The notes below the pieces were generated by a model, which made no database searches, was not told the DNA's origin, and saw nothing but the letters and a program-made list of their open reading frames with translations. A DNA stretch of 64,000 nucleotides from Azospirillum rugosum (GTDB lineage Bacteria > Pseudomonadota > Alphaproteobacteria > Azospirillales > Azospirillaceae), in the NCBI RefSeq assembly GCF_017876155.1, contig NZ_JAGINP010000006.1, positions 62,001 to 126,000 on the forward strand, written 5' to 3'. Shown piece after piece: positions 55,169-63,436 of the stretch. A program made the translations under genes and the position numbers. Numbering within the stretch: the stretch's first letter is position 1; each line of letters starts with the position of its first letter.

Positions 55169-56508
55169 TAGTCCTCTGGTTTCAACATACCCCGGTCCCA
55201 ACGTACGACAACTCGCGCGCCGCCGCCACGGTTATTACCATAAGCCACCATGGCCCCGGTTTTCTCTAGCAACGTTTGTGCAATAAAGATTCCCAGCCCC
55301 ATGTGACCGGCACGCTCGCCGCGTGTGGAGATGTAGGGCTCGCCGACGCGGGCCAAGACCTGGGCAGGGAAGCCGGGTCCGTCGTCCATCACCGCCACGG
55401 TGACGGTGCGCGCGTCCCAAGTCGCCGTCACGGTGACGCGGCGGTCGGCGAACTGGTGGGCGTTCTGGATGTAGTTGCCGATGCCGTGGATGATTTCCGG
55501 GCTGCGACGGAACACCGGCTCCTCGCCGTCGGGCGGGGCGGTCTTTTCTATAACGAACTGGATATGACCAAGCCGGTGCGGCGTTCCCGCCGCGTCCAGC
55601 AGGGCGGTCAGCGGAATCCGCTCGAACGGGTCGCCCCCGTCGGCCTCCGGCTTGCGGGCGAGGTCGGCCAGGATCTCCCGGCAGCGCATCACCTGGCTTT
55701 GCAGCAGCGAGACGTCCTCGCCGTAGGGGCTGTCCGGCGGCAGGTCGCGCGACAGCTCCTTCGCCACCACCGCGATGGTGCCGAGCGGGGAGCCCAGCTC
55801 GTGCGCGGCGGCGGCGGCCAGCGCGCCCAGCGAGGACAGCCGCTGCTCCCGCGCCAGCGCCACCTGGGTGGCCGACAGCGCCTCGGCGAAGCGGCGCGCC
55901 TCCTCCGCCACGCGGAAGACGTAGCCGCTGATGAAGCCCGCCGACACGGACAGCGACAGCCAGATGCCGAAGGCGTAGAGCGGGGCGACGGCGGGCATCG
56001 GCTCCGGCCAGGGCAGCGGGAAGTGCCACAAGGCCAGGACGGTCAGGCAGATCAGGTTCAGCCCGGTCAGGATCACCACACAGTAGCGCGACAGGATGGC
56101 CGCGGCCACCGTCATCGGGGCCAGCAGCAGGATCGCGAAGGGGTTGGCGAGCCCGCCGGTGAGGTACAGCAGCAGCGTCAGCTGCAGCATGTCGTAGCCG
56201 AGATACAGCGCGGCGTCCCGGTCGGCCAGCCGCAGCCGCCCGCCGCGCTGGGCCATCGCCACGATGTTCAGCAGGACCGACGCCCCGACCGCCGCCAGCA
56301 CCGGCCCCAGCGGCAGGGGGAAGCCCAGCGCCAGCTGCACGAAGCCCACGGTGGCGAGCTGCCCGACCACGGCAATCCAGCGGATCAGGATCAGCGTGCG
56401 CAGCGTGACGCGCCCGTCCAGGTTGGTCCATTGCGCCGGCCCCATTCCGGCGGAGCGGCGGCCGGAGGGCTGGGGGGCGGCGGGACGGGCGGATTGGACG
56501 AGGGTCAT
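55168..56508 (-). CDS. regB: Redox-sensing histidine kinase RegB/PrrB/ActS
   Basis: A 446-residue kinase with six membrane helices (about residues 35-190). The quinone-sensing GGLANPF motif sits in the second periplasmic-facing loop. The H-box is AAAAHELGSPLGTI, and the redox-active cysteine of RegB appears in QVMRCREILADL. An HATPase_c domain (DDGPGFPAQVL, GHMGLGIF) ends the protein. Both RegB-specific features are intact. It is translationally coupled to regA. Confidence 0.95.
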   Translation of the reverse strand: MTLVQSARPAAPQPSGRRSAGMGPAQWTNLDGRVTLRTLILIRWIAVVGQLATVGFVQLALGFPLPLGPVLAAVGASVLLNIVAMAQRGGRLRLADRDAALYLGYDMLQLTLLLYLTGGLANPFAILLLAPMTVAAAILSRYCVVILTGLNLICLTVLALWHFPLPWPEPMPAVAPLYAFGIWLSLSVSAGFISGYVFRVAEEARRFAEALSATQVALAREQRLSSLGALAAAAAHELGSPLGTIAVVAKELSRDLPPDSPYGEDVSLLQSQVMRCREILADLARKPEADGGDPFERIPLTALLDAAGTPHRLGHIQFVIEKTAPPDGEEPVFRRSPEIIHGIGNYIQNAHQFADRRVTVTATWDARTVTVAVMDDGPGFPAQVLARVGEPYISTRGERAGHMGLGIFIAQTLLEKTGAMVAYGNNRGGGARVVVRWDRGMLKPED

Positions 56509-56631
56509 GGGCGCGGTCTTTCTCGCGTGGCCGCCTCACAGGATGGTGGGGGCCACGGCCAAAACTGTATTGCCGGTAGGGCCTTTTTGCCACTCTGGCG
56601 ATCGCGCGCCAAGCGGCCATATTCTAGGCCC

Positions 56632-57468
56632 ATGACGAAGCCAGCCACTCAGCCAGCCACTCAGCCAGCCACTCAGGCAGCCCCCCAGGCAGCCATACAC
56701 GTCGAAACACTGACGAAACGCTTCGGCACCCGCAAGGACGGGGAGGTCACCGCCGTCGACAGAATTTCCTTCACCGTGGCGAGGGGCTCGGTGACCGGGC
56801 TGCTGGGCGGCAACGGGGCGGGGAAGACGACCACCATCTCCATGCTGCTGGGGCTTCTGCTGCCCACGGCGGGCCGGATCGAGGTGCTGGGCGTGGACAT
56901 GGTGCGCCACCGGCACGCCGTGCTGCCGCGCATGAACTTCTCCTCCCCCTACGTGGAGCTGCCGCACCGGCTGACCGTGCGCGAGAACCTGACGGTCTAC
57001 GGGCACCTCTACGGCCTGTCCGGCGTGAAGCGCCGCGTGGAGGAATTGGCCGAGCACCTCGACCTGACCCGCTTCCTGGAGCGGCCGTCCGGCGGCCTGT
57101 CGGCCGGGCAGAAGACGCGCGTGGCGCTGGCCAAGGCGCTGCTCAACCGGCCGGAGGTGCTGCTGCTGGACGAGCCCACGGCCTCGCTCGACCCCGACAC
57201 CGCCGACTGGATCCGCACCTACCTGGAACGCTACCGGCAGGAGACCGGCGCCACGGTCCTGCTCGCCTCCCACAACATGCTGGAGGTGGACCGGCTGTGC
57301 GACGAGGTGCTGATGATGCGCCAGGGCCGCATCGTGGACCGCGGCACGCCGGCGGCCCTGCTCGCCCGCTACGGCCGCGGCAGCCTGGAGGAAGTCTTCC
57401 TCGACATCGCCCGCGCCCGGACGGCGGGTGAGGCCACGGACCGGGAGCCAGCCGATGCCGCGGAGTAG
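56632..57468 (+). CDS. ABC exporter ATP-binding protein
   Basis: A 278-residue ATPase of the ABC-2 exporter class. Walker A is GGNGAGKTT, the signature is LSAGQKTR, Walker B is LLLDEPTASLD, and the H-loop is LLASHNM. The N-terminus has a PATQ repeat from a 12-base tandem repeat. The permease gene follows after 170 bases that contain a palindromic repeat. The substrate is unknown; a lipid-like cargo is suggested by the LpxD/ACP/KAS genes downstream. Confidence 0.92.
   Translation: MTKPATQPATQPATQAAPQAAIHVETLTKRFGTRKDGEVTAVDRISFTVARGSVTGLLGGNGAGKTTTISMLLGLLLPTAGRIEVLGVDMVRHRHAVLPRMNFSSPYVELPHRLTVRENLTVYGHLYGLSGVKRRVEELAEHLDLTRFLERPSGGLSAGQKTRVALAKALLNRPEVLLLDEPTASLDPDTADWIRTYLERYRQETGATVLLASHNMLEVDRLCDEVLMMRQGRIVDRGTPAALLARYGRGSLEEVFLDIARARTAGEATDREPADAAE
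56641..56676 (+). repeat. 12-base tandem repeat at the start of the ABC ATPase gene
   Basis: CCAGCCACTCAG is repeated three times (56641-56652, 56653-56664, 56665-56676), with a degenerate fourth copy. It encodes PATQ PATQ PATQ. Confidence 0.9.
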
Positions 57469-57470
57469 TA

Positions 57471-57608
57471 CCCCTCTCCCGCCCCGGGAGAGGGTGGCGG
57501 CGAAGCCGCCGGGTGAGGGTTGCGCGAGAATCAACGCGCTGATCCTCGGAACTACCCTCACCCTCCCGCCTTCGGCGGGCCCCTCCCTCTCCCGAGGCGG
57601 GAGAGGGG
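57471..57608. repeat. GC-rich palindromic repeats, family B, copy 4
   Basis: CCCCTCTCCCGCCCCGGGAGAGGG is followed by GGGTGAGGGTTGCG. About 30 bases later comes the opposite orientation with CTACCCTCACCCTCCCGCC and GGGCCCCTCCCTCTCCC. It separates the ABC ATPase and permease genes. Confidence 0.85.
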
Positions 57609-57639
57609 ATCGCACGCCCGTTGGAAAAGTGTTGAGCGC

Positions 57640-58464
57640 ATGACCTCCACCGCCCTTCACCCCAACCCCACCTTCTCCCCCCGTCGGGTCGGGGCCATGG
57701 TGCTGCGCTACTGGTACCTGCTGCGCGGGTCCTGGCCGCGGTTCCTGGAGCTGGCCTACTGGCCGACCATGCAGATGATCCTGTGGGGCTTCATCAACCA
57801 GTTCATGGCCTCGTCGAGCAACTGGGTGGCCAACGGGGCGGGGGTGCTGGTCAGCGCGGTGCTGCTGTGGGACGTGCTGTTCCGCGGGCAACTCGGCGTG
57901 TCGGTCTCCTTCCTGGAGGAGATGTGGTCGCGCAACCTCGGCCACCTGTTCGTCAGCCCCCTCCGGCCCGGCGAGTGGGTGGTGTCGCTGTTCACCATGA
58001 GCCTGATCCGCACCATCATCGGCGTGGTGCCGGCGGCGCTGCTGGCGATCCCCTTCTTCGGCTATTCGGTCTTCAGCCTGGGCCTGCCGCTGGCCGCCTT
58101 CTTCGTCAACCTGATCCTGCTCGGCTGGTCGCTGGGGCTGCTGATCGTGGCGATGATCCTGCGCTACGGCATGGGGGCGGAAGGGCTGGCCTGGATCGTC
58201 GTCTTCATGCTGGCCCCGATCAGCGCCGTCTACTACCCGGTTTCCGTCCTGCCGGAATGGCTGCAATGGGTGGCGCTGTCGCTGCCGTCCAGCCACGTCT
58301 TCGAAGGGATGCGCGCGGTCCTGTTCGGCGGGGCGATGCGCTGGGACCACCTCGCCTGGGCGGTGGGGCTCAACGCCGTCTACATGGCGCTGTGCACGTG
58401 GGTGTTCCTCTACTCCTTCAAACAGGCGCGGGTGCGCGGCGCGCTGCTCCAGACCGGAGAGTGA
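57640..58464 (+). CDS. ABC-2 type exporter permease
   Basis: A 274-residue membrane protein with six helices (regions near residues 35-60, 65-90, 110-140, 150-180, 185-210 and 245-265). It ends the ABC-2 pattern with YYPVSVLPEWLQWVALSLPSSHVFEGMR, the typical late loop. It pairs with the upstream ATPase. Start ATG 57640 after a family B repeat. The direction of transport is outward by family. Confidence 0.9.
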   Translation: MTSTALHPNPTFSPRRVGAMVLRYWYLLRGSWPRFLELAYWPTMQMILWGFINQFMASSSNWVANGAGVLVSAVLLWDVLFRGQLGVSVSFLEEMWSRNLGHLFVSPLRPGEWVVSLFTMSLIRTIIGVVPAALLAIPFFGYSVFSLGLPLAAFFVNLILLGWSLGLLIVAMILRYGMGAEGLAWIVVFMLAPISAVYYPVSVLPEWLQWVALSLPSSHVFEGMRAVLFGGAMRWDHLAWAVGLNAVYMALCTWVFLYSFKQARVRGALLQTGE

Positions 58465-58558
58465 TGGCCGGGGAATGACAAAAGGCGCCGCCGCTCGCCT
58501 CCCCGGCCCAACCGTGGTAGCGTCCGCGCCTCGCACCGCCGCAACCCAGAGCGCCGCC

Positions 58559-59707
58559 ATGAAGCCCGTTACCGCCACTCCCGTGACCCTCGCCGAGATC
58601 GCCGCCGCGCTGGGCGCCCAGCTCGAAGGCGACGGCACGCTCCGCATCGCCCGCGCCGTCCACCCGGCGGAGGCCGAGGGGCCGGAGGATCTGGCGCTCG
58701 CCATGGAGAAGGGGCTGGCGGCGGCGCTGGCCGAGGGCAAGGCCGTCGCCGCCGTGGTGGCGGAAGGGGCGGAGCCGCCCGCGAACCTCAAGGGCTGGAT
58801 CGTCGTGAAGCGCCCGCGCTTCGCCATGGCCGGCCTGACCACCCTGTTCGAGAAGCCGGTCCATGCGGAGCCCGGCGTCCACCCCGCCGCCTTCGTGGCG
58901 CTCGACGCCGTGCTGGGGGAAGGCGTGTCGGTCGGCCCCTTCGCCTATGTCGGGCCGAAGGCCGTGCTCGGCGACGGCGTCACCGTGATGCCGCAGGCCA
59001 CCGTCGGGGCGGAGGCGGTGATCGGCAAGGACAGCCTGATCCACCCCGGCGCCCGCATCGGCGAGCGGGTGGTGATGGGCGAGCGCTGCATCATCCACCC
59101 CAACGCCGCGGTCGGCAACGACGGCTTCAGCTTCGTGACGCCGGAGCCGGGCAGCGTGGAATCGGCCAAGGCGACCGGCAAGGTGGTCGGCACCAACGTG
59201 CTGATCCACCGCGTGAACTCCATCGGCACGGTGATCATGGGCGACGACGTGGAGGTCGGCGCCAACGCCACCATCGACCGCGGCACCATCACGGCCACCA
59301 AGATCGGCTCCGGCACCAAGATCGACAACCTCGTGCAGATCGGCCACAACGTGGAGATCGGCACCAACTGCATGCTGTGCGGCCATGTCGGCATCGCCGG
59401 CAGCACGATCATCGGCGACCGCGTGGTGCTGGCCGGCAAGGTCGGCGTGGCCGATCATGTGAAGATCGGCAGCGACGCGGTGGTCGCCGCCAACTCCGGC
59501 GTCGGCACCGACATCCCGCCGAAGGCCGTCTACATGGGCTATCCGGCCGTCCCGCGCGACCGCGCCTTCGACCAGTACAAGGGGCTAGCCCGTCTGAAGC
59601 GGCTGTTCGCGGACGTGGCTGACCTGAAGAACAGGGTTCGGGCGCTCGATGCCAGCGCTAACGTCTCTGCGGACGCTTCCGCGGAGAGCACGGATGACCG
59701 AACTTGA
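58559..59707 (+). CDS. lpxD: LpxD-like UDP-3-O-acylglucosamine N-acyltransferase
   Basis: A 382-residue left-handed beta-helix protein. Hexapeptide repeats run from about residue 105 to 335, with the active-site region NLVQIGHNVEIGTNCMLCGHVGIAGS. The NDGFSF segment corresponds to the LpxD acyl-chain pocket. A long acidic C-terminal tail is extra. LpxD adds a hydroxyacyl chain from acyl-ACP to the lipid A precursor. It lies in front of an acyl carrier protein and a ketoacyl-ACP synthase rather than the usual bamA-fabZ-lpxA group, so it may be a second copy with a different acyl chain. ATG 58559. Confidence 0.88.
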   Translation: MKPVTATPVTLAEIAAALGAQLEGDGTLRIARAVHPAEAEGPEDLALAMEKGLAAALAEGKAVAAVVAEGAEPPANLKGWIVVKRPRFAMAGLTTLFEKPVHAEPGVHPAAFVALDAVLGEGVSVGPFAYVGPKAVLGDGVTVMPQATVGAEAVIGKDSLIHPGARIGERVVMGERCIIHPNAAVGNDGFSFVTPEPGSVESAKATGKVVGTNVLIHRVNSIGTVIMGDDVEVGANATIDRGTITATKIGSGTKIDNLVQIGHNVEIGTNCMLCGHVGIAGSTIIGDRVVLAGKVGVADHVKIGSDAVVAANSGVGTDIPPKAVYMGYPAVPRDRAFDQYKGLARLKRLFADVADLKNRVRALDASANVSADASAESTDDRT

Positions 59708-59948
59708 GAATGACGTTTTAGCGATCATCGCGGAGAAAGGGCGGGTGGAGCGCGACCGCCTCGCGCTCGACGCCCGGCTGGCCGACCTGGAGATCGCCTC
59801 CCTCGACGTGATCGAGATCGTCTTCGCGCTGGAGGAGCGGTTCGGGATCGAAATCCCCTTCAACGCCAACGACGCCCGCAAGGAGTTCGACACGGTGGGC
59901 GACGTGCTGCGGGCCGTGGAGTCCGTCGTCGCCAAGCCGGCAGCGTGA
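59694..59948 (+). CDS. Acyl carrier protein
   Basis: An 84-residue acidic helical protein with the phosphopantetheine serine Ser36 in DLEIASLDVIEIV. The usual Asp before the Ser is Ala here (ASLD). It overlaps the end of lpxD by 14 bases and is followed in three bases by a ketoacyl synthase. It probably is a dedicated carrier for an unusual acyl chain, similar in idea to AcpXL. Confidence 0.9.
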   Translation: MTELENDVLAIIAEKGRVERDRLALDARLADLEIASLDVIEIVFALEERFGIEIPFNANDARKEFDTVGDVLRAVESVVAKPAA

Positions 59949-59951
59949 CGC

Positions 59952-61178
59952 ATGGGCCACCGGCGCGTCGTCGTCACCGGCCTCGGGGTCGTCTCGCCCA
60001 TCGGGTCGGGCGTGGCGGACTATGCCGACGGCCTTTTCGCCGGCCGCTGCGGCATCGGCCCCCTCAGCCTCGTCCCCACGGAGGGCCTGTCCGTCCGCAT
60101 CGCCGGGGAGGTCCGCGGCTTCGACCCGGCCGCCCATTTCGACGCGCGGCGGCTCGGCCTGCTCGACCGCGGCAGCCAGTTCGCGCTTGTCGCCGCCCGG
60201 CAGGCGGTGGAGGCCTCCGGCCTCGGCTTTGCCTCGGATTTTGGGGGGCCGCTGGGCCTGCGCACCGCGACGATCCTCGGCACCGGCGTCGGCGGCATCA
60301 CCACGCTGGACGAGGGCTTCCACCGGCTTTACCGGCAGGGTGCGCAGCGCCTGCACCCCTTCACCATCCCGCGCCTGATGGTCAGCGCCCCGACCGCCCA
60401 GGTCTCCATGGAATTCGGGCTGACCGGCCCCGCCTTCACGGCGTCGAGCGCCTGCGCGTCGGCCGCGCACGCCATCGGTTTGGCCTTCCAGATGGTGCGC
60501 GGCGGGCTGGCGGACGCGGCCGTGACCGGCGGGACGGAGGCCAGCCTGACCTTCGGCGCGCTGAAGGGGTGGGAGGCCATGCGCATCGTCAGCCCCGACG
60601 GCTGCCGCCCCTTCTGCGCGACGCGCAACGGCATGGTGCTGGGGGAGGGGGCGGCTGTGCTGGTGCTGGAGACACTGGACTCCGCTAGGGGCCGCGGCGC
60701 CGACATCCTGGGCGAGATCGCCGGCTTCGGCATGTCGGCGGATGCCAAGGACATCACCGCCCCGGACGCGGCGGGGGCCGCCCGCGCCATGCGCGCCGCG
60801 CTGGCCGACGCCGGGCTGGAGCCGGACGGGGTGGGCTACGTCAACGCCCACGGCACCGGCACGACGGCCAACGACGCCACCGAGGCGCGCGCCATCCACG
60901 CGGTCTTCGGCGACCACGCCCGGCGGCTGCTGGTGTCCTCGACGAAATCGATGGTCGGCCACGCTCTGGGCGCGGCGGGTGCCTTGGAGGCGGCGGCGAC
61001 GCTGCTGGCGCTGCGCCGTCAGGTGGTGCCGCCCACGGCGGGGGTGGAACGGCCCGATCCGGCCTGCGCCCTGGACGTGGTCCCCCGCGACGCGCGGGAT
61101 GCCAAGGTGGAGGCCGCCCTGTCCAACTCCTTCGCCTTCGGCGGGCTGAACGCGGCGCTGGCGTTTCGAAGGGTGTGA
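59952..61178 (+). CDS. fabF: 3-oxoacyl-ACP synthase (KAS II type)
   Basis: A 408-residue thiolase-fold condensing enzyme. The catalytic Cys168 is in SACASAAHAIG, with His300 in NAHGTGTTANDATE and His337 in MVGHALGAAGALEA. All three are present, so it should extend acyl chains. It is close to FabF but located in an LpxD-ACP-KAS unit, so it may be a special-purpose copy. The gene is followed by a family B repeat. Confidence 0.92.
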   Translation: MGHRRVVVTGLGVVSPIGSGVADYADGLFAGRCGIGPLSLVPTEGLSVRIAGEVRGFDPAAHFDARRLGLLDRGSQFALVAARQAVEASGLGFASDFGGPLGLRTATILGTGVGGITTLDEGFHRLYRQGAQRLHPFTIPRLMVSAPTAQVSMEFGLTGPAFTASSACASAAHAIGLAFQMVRGGLADAAVTGGTEASLTFGALKGWEAMRIVSPDGCRPFCATRNGMVLGEGAAVLVLETLDSARGRGADILGEIAGFGMSADAKDITAPDAAGAARAMRAALADAGLEPDGVGYVNAHGTGTTANDATEARAIHAVFGDHARRLLVSSTKSMVGHALGAAGALEAAATLLALRRQVVPPTAGVERPDPACALDVVPRDARDAKVEAALSNSFAFGGLNAALAFRRV

Positions 61179-61198
61179 GTGCAGAAACGGGAGGCATT

Positions 61199-61302
61199 GC
61201 CCCCACCCTAACCCTCCCCCGCTGCGCAGGGGAGGGGACTTGAACTCCCTCCCCTGCGCAGCGGGGGAGGGAAGGGGCCCACGAAGTGGGAAGGGTGGGG
61301 GC
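61199..61302. repeat. GC-rich palindromic repeat, family B, copy 5
   Basis: CCCCCACCCTAACCCTCCCC and the reverse-complementary GGGAGGGAAGGGG...GGGTGGGGGC face each other across CTTGAACTCC. It lies between convergent genes and may act as a shared stop. Confidence 0.85.
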
Positions 61303-61311
61303 AAAGTACTC

Positions 61312-61821
61312 TTACTGAAACGCGATTTTCGCGTGATCCCCCGGGCTCGGCGGCTCCCCGGTGAGCTTCGCCTTCACGTAGCCATAGGCGTAGACCATGG
61401 CGCTGGACGGGCTGTCCCAGTACTCGGCCTGGTCCACGGTGACCTTCAGCAGGGCCACCTCCGGGTCGTCCGGACCCTTCGGGAACCAGGTGGACAGGAT
61501 GTCCCGCCACAGGAAGCGGATCTTGTCCTGGTCGCGGACCAGCTGCGCGATGCCGGACACCGAGACGTAGTTCTGGTCGCCCGGGTCGGCGTAGGAGAGG
61601 TTGATGCGCCAATGCTCCTGGAGTTCATGGACCTTCGGCGAATCCGCCCTGGTGAAGAACCAGAGCGTGCCGTCGTCGAATCCCGCGTGCGGCAGCGTCG
61701 CCATCGGGCGGGAATGCAGGATGCCGTTCTCGTCGAGCGTCGTCATCATGGCGATGCGGACGCCCTTGATCATACCCCAGAGTTTCTCGGCGGACTCGCG
61801 GTCGGTAGCGCTTCTTGCCAT
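61312..61821 (-). CDS. Pyridoxamine 5'-phosphate oxidase-like flavin protein (general stress protein 26 type)
   Basis: A 169-residue split-barrel flavin-binding protein. The pattern LWGMIKGVRIAMMTTLDENGILHSRPM (FMN site) and LWFFTRADSPKVHELQ and NYVSVSGIAQLV are typical. Members bind FMN or F420-like cofactors and are tied to stress tolerance. Start ATG 61821 with GAGGGG upstream; earlier codons give random residues. It diverges in function from the cobalamin genes next to it. Confidence 0.88.
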   Translation of the reverse strand: MARSATDRESAEKLWGMIKGVRIAMMTTLDENGILHSRPMATLPHAGFDDGTLWFFTRADSPKVHELQEHWRINLSYADPGDQNYVSVSGIAQLVRDQDKIRFLWRDILSTWFPKGPDDPEVALLKVTVDQAEYWDSPSSAMVYAYGYVKAKLTGEPPSPGDHAKIAFQ

Positions 61822-61858
61822 GGTCTGCCCCTCGTTCGGTAGCCCCAACGGAGTTCGA

Positions 61859-62488
61859 TCAACGGGCACCGGCTGAAAAGGTTCCGAGCGCGTTCAGGGC
61901 TCCGACCGACCACGAATCTCCCCCCGTAACCCCGCCGTAATGGTCGATGCGCGACAGCGACAGGGGCGCCACCGACAGGCGCAGCGCCGCCTCCGGCGTC
62001 AGATCCAGGGCCAGCGCCAGCGCGGCGCGGATTGAGCCGCCGTGGATCACCGCCACGATGTCCCGCCCGGCCTCCGCGGCGGTCAGGCGGCGGACCGCAC
62101 CGGCCACGCGCGCTATGACGTCGGCGAAGCTCTCGCCGCCGGGCGGGGCCTCGGTGGCCGGGGCGGACCAGAAGCGGCGGGTTTCCTCCGGGTGCAAGGC
62201 CGCGACCGCGTCGTGGGACAGGCCCTCCCAGGCGCCGAAGTTTTGCTCGGCGAGGTCGCGCTCCACCAGCGCCATGTCGCTGCCGGGCAGGCGCAGGGCC
62301 GCCGCGGTCTGTCGCGTCCGGCGCAGGTGCGAGGTCACCCAGACGGCGTTCGCGGGCAGCCGGTCGGCCAGCGCCGCCAGGGACGCCGCGTCGCCGGTGT
62401 CGGCGGGCGGGTCGTCGCGGCCGTAGATCAGCTTGTCCGGGTTTGGCACCGGCGCGTGGCGGATCAGCCACCAGCGGGTCACGATCAT
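61859..62488 (-). CDS. cobC: Histidine phosphatase, alpha-ribazole phosphatase CobC
   Basis: A 209-residue histidine phosphatase. The phosphoacceptor His is in WWLIRHAPVPN (RHA where many have RHG), and VIHGGSIRAALALA carries the second His. WVTSHLRRTRQTAAAL and DLAEQNFGAWEG are typical. CobC removes phosphate from alpha-ribazole 5'-phosphate in nucleotide-loop assembly. The cobV gene lies 10 bases upstream, supporting the role. ATG 62488. Confidence 0.88.
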   Translation of the reverse strand: MIVTRWWLIRHAPVPNPDKLIYGRDDPPADTGDAASLAALADRLPANAVWVTSHLRRTRQTAAALRLPGSDMALVERDLAEQNFGAWEGLSHDAVAALHPEETRRFWSAPATEAPPGGESFADVIARVAGAVRRLTAAEAGRDIVAVIHGGSIRAALALALDLTPEAALRLSVAPLSLSRIDHYGGVTGGDSWSVGALNALGTFSAGAR

Positions 62489-62498
62489 GACCGCCCCG

Positions 62499-63278
62499 TC
62501 ATGGATGCAGCGCCGCCAGCGCCAGCAGCACCGCCGCCTCGGTTGCCTGCTGGGCCGCCCCGAACACGTCGCCGGTGTGCCCGCCGATCTGCCGCCGCGC
62601 CTGCCACGCCATCGCCGCGCCCACCAGCGCCGCCACCAGGATGGCCGCCGGCGCCGCCGGTCCCAGCGCGGCGAGGGCGACCGCACCGGCCAGCACCAGC
62701 GACAGCGCGACCGTCGCCACCGCCGGCCGCCCCTGCCGGGCGGCGAGCCCGTCGGCGCGGGCGGGGTTCAGGGTGCGGGCGATCACCGCCATGCCGCCGC
62801 GCGACAGGGCGCCGGACGCGGCCAGCGCCAGCAGCACGGCGCGCGGCTCGGCCAGGGCGGCCAGGGCGGAGGCGCGGATGGCGATGGAGAAGACGATGGC
62901 CAGCACGCCGTAGCTGCCGACCCGGCTGTCGCGCATGATCTCCAGCTTGCGGGCCTTGTCGCGCCCGCCGCCGAAGCCGTCGGCGACATCGGCCGCCCCG
63001 TCCTCGTGCAGGCCGCCGGTCAGCCAGACCGTCATCCCCAGCGCCAGCAGCGCCGCGGGCAGCGGCGGCAGGTGCAGCAGCGCCGCCAGCACGTAGACCG
63101 CTCCCCCCGCCAGCCCGACCCCGGCGCCGACCAGCGGGAACCAGGCCATGGCGCGGGCGTGCGCGTCGCCGGCCGGCGGACCGGACAGGCGCAGGGGAAG
63201 GCGCGTCAGGAAGACGACGGCGAGCGCCAGGTCGGCCGTCCAGCGGAAGCGTGGCAGTGGAGAGGAATCGTCGGTCAT
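62499..63278 (-). CDS. cobV: Adenosylcobinamide-GDP ribazoletransferase (CobV/CobS)
   Basis: A 259-residue membrane enzyme with five to six helices. The catalytic metal-binding motif is TGGLHEDGAADVADGFGGG. It joins adenosylcobinamide-GDP to alpha-ribazole to complete the B12 lower loop. It is called cobS in enteric bacteria and should not be confused with the chelatase subunit at 7533. It diverges from the phosphoribosyltransferase gene to its right. Confidence 0.95.
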   Translation of the reverse strand: MTDDSSPLPRFRWTADLALAVVFLTRLPLRLSGPPAGDAHARAMAWFPLVGAGVGLAGGAVYVLAALLHLPPLPAALLALGMTVWLTGGLHEDGAADVADGFGGGRDKARKLEIMRDSRVGSYGVLAIVFSIAIRASALAALAEPRAVLLALAASGALSRGGMAVIARTLNPARADGLAARQGRPAVATVALSLVLAGAVALAALGPAAPAAILVAALVGAAMAWQARRQIGGHTGDVFGAAQQATEAAVLLALAALHP

Positions 63279-63336
63279 CGCGCTTCGAAGTACGGCAAGG
63301 CAGCCCCCACCGCAACGGGGAACCGGCCGGCGGCAA

Positions 63337-63364
63337 GGACTTTGACAGCCGGACTTTGACAGCC
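63337..63364 (+). repeat. 14-base tandem duplication in the cobV-cobU intergenic region
   Basis: GGACTTTGACAGCC occurs twice in direct succession (63337-63350 and 63351-63364), each carrying a TTGACA hexamer. No good -10 box lies 16-18 bases after either. Confidence 0.8.
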
Positions 63365-63436
63365 GCGTGCGAATGGTCCAAGGTCGCGCCGCTTTTCATT
63401 TCCACTCTTCGCGCGCCAGCGCCAGGACGTTTCGCC

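Noticed and set aside
63279..63436. Possible cobalamin riboswitch before the phosphoribosyltransferase gene
   Set aside because: No B12-box (GCCACTG-type) or matching conserved blocks are visible in the 158-base gap.
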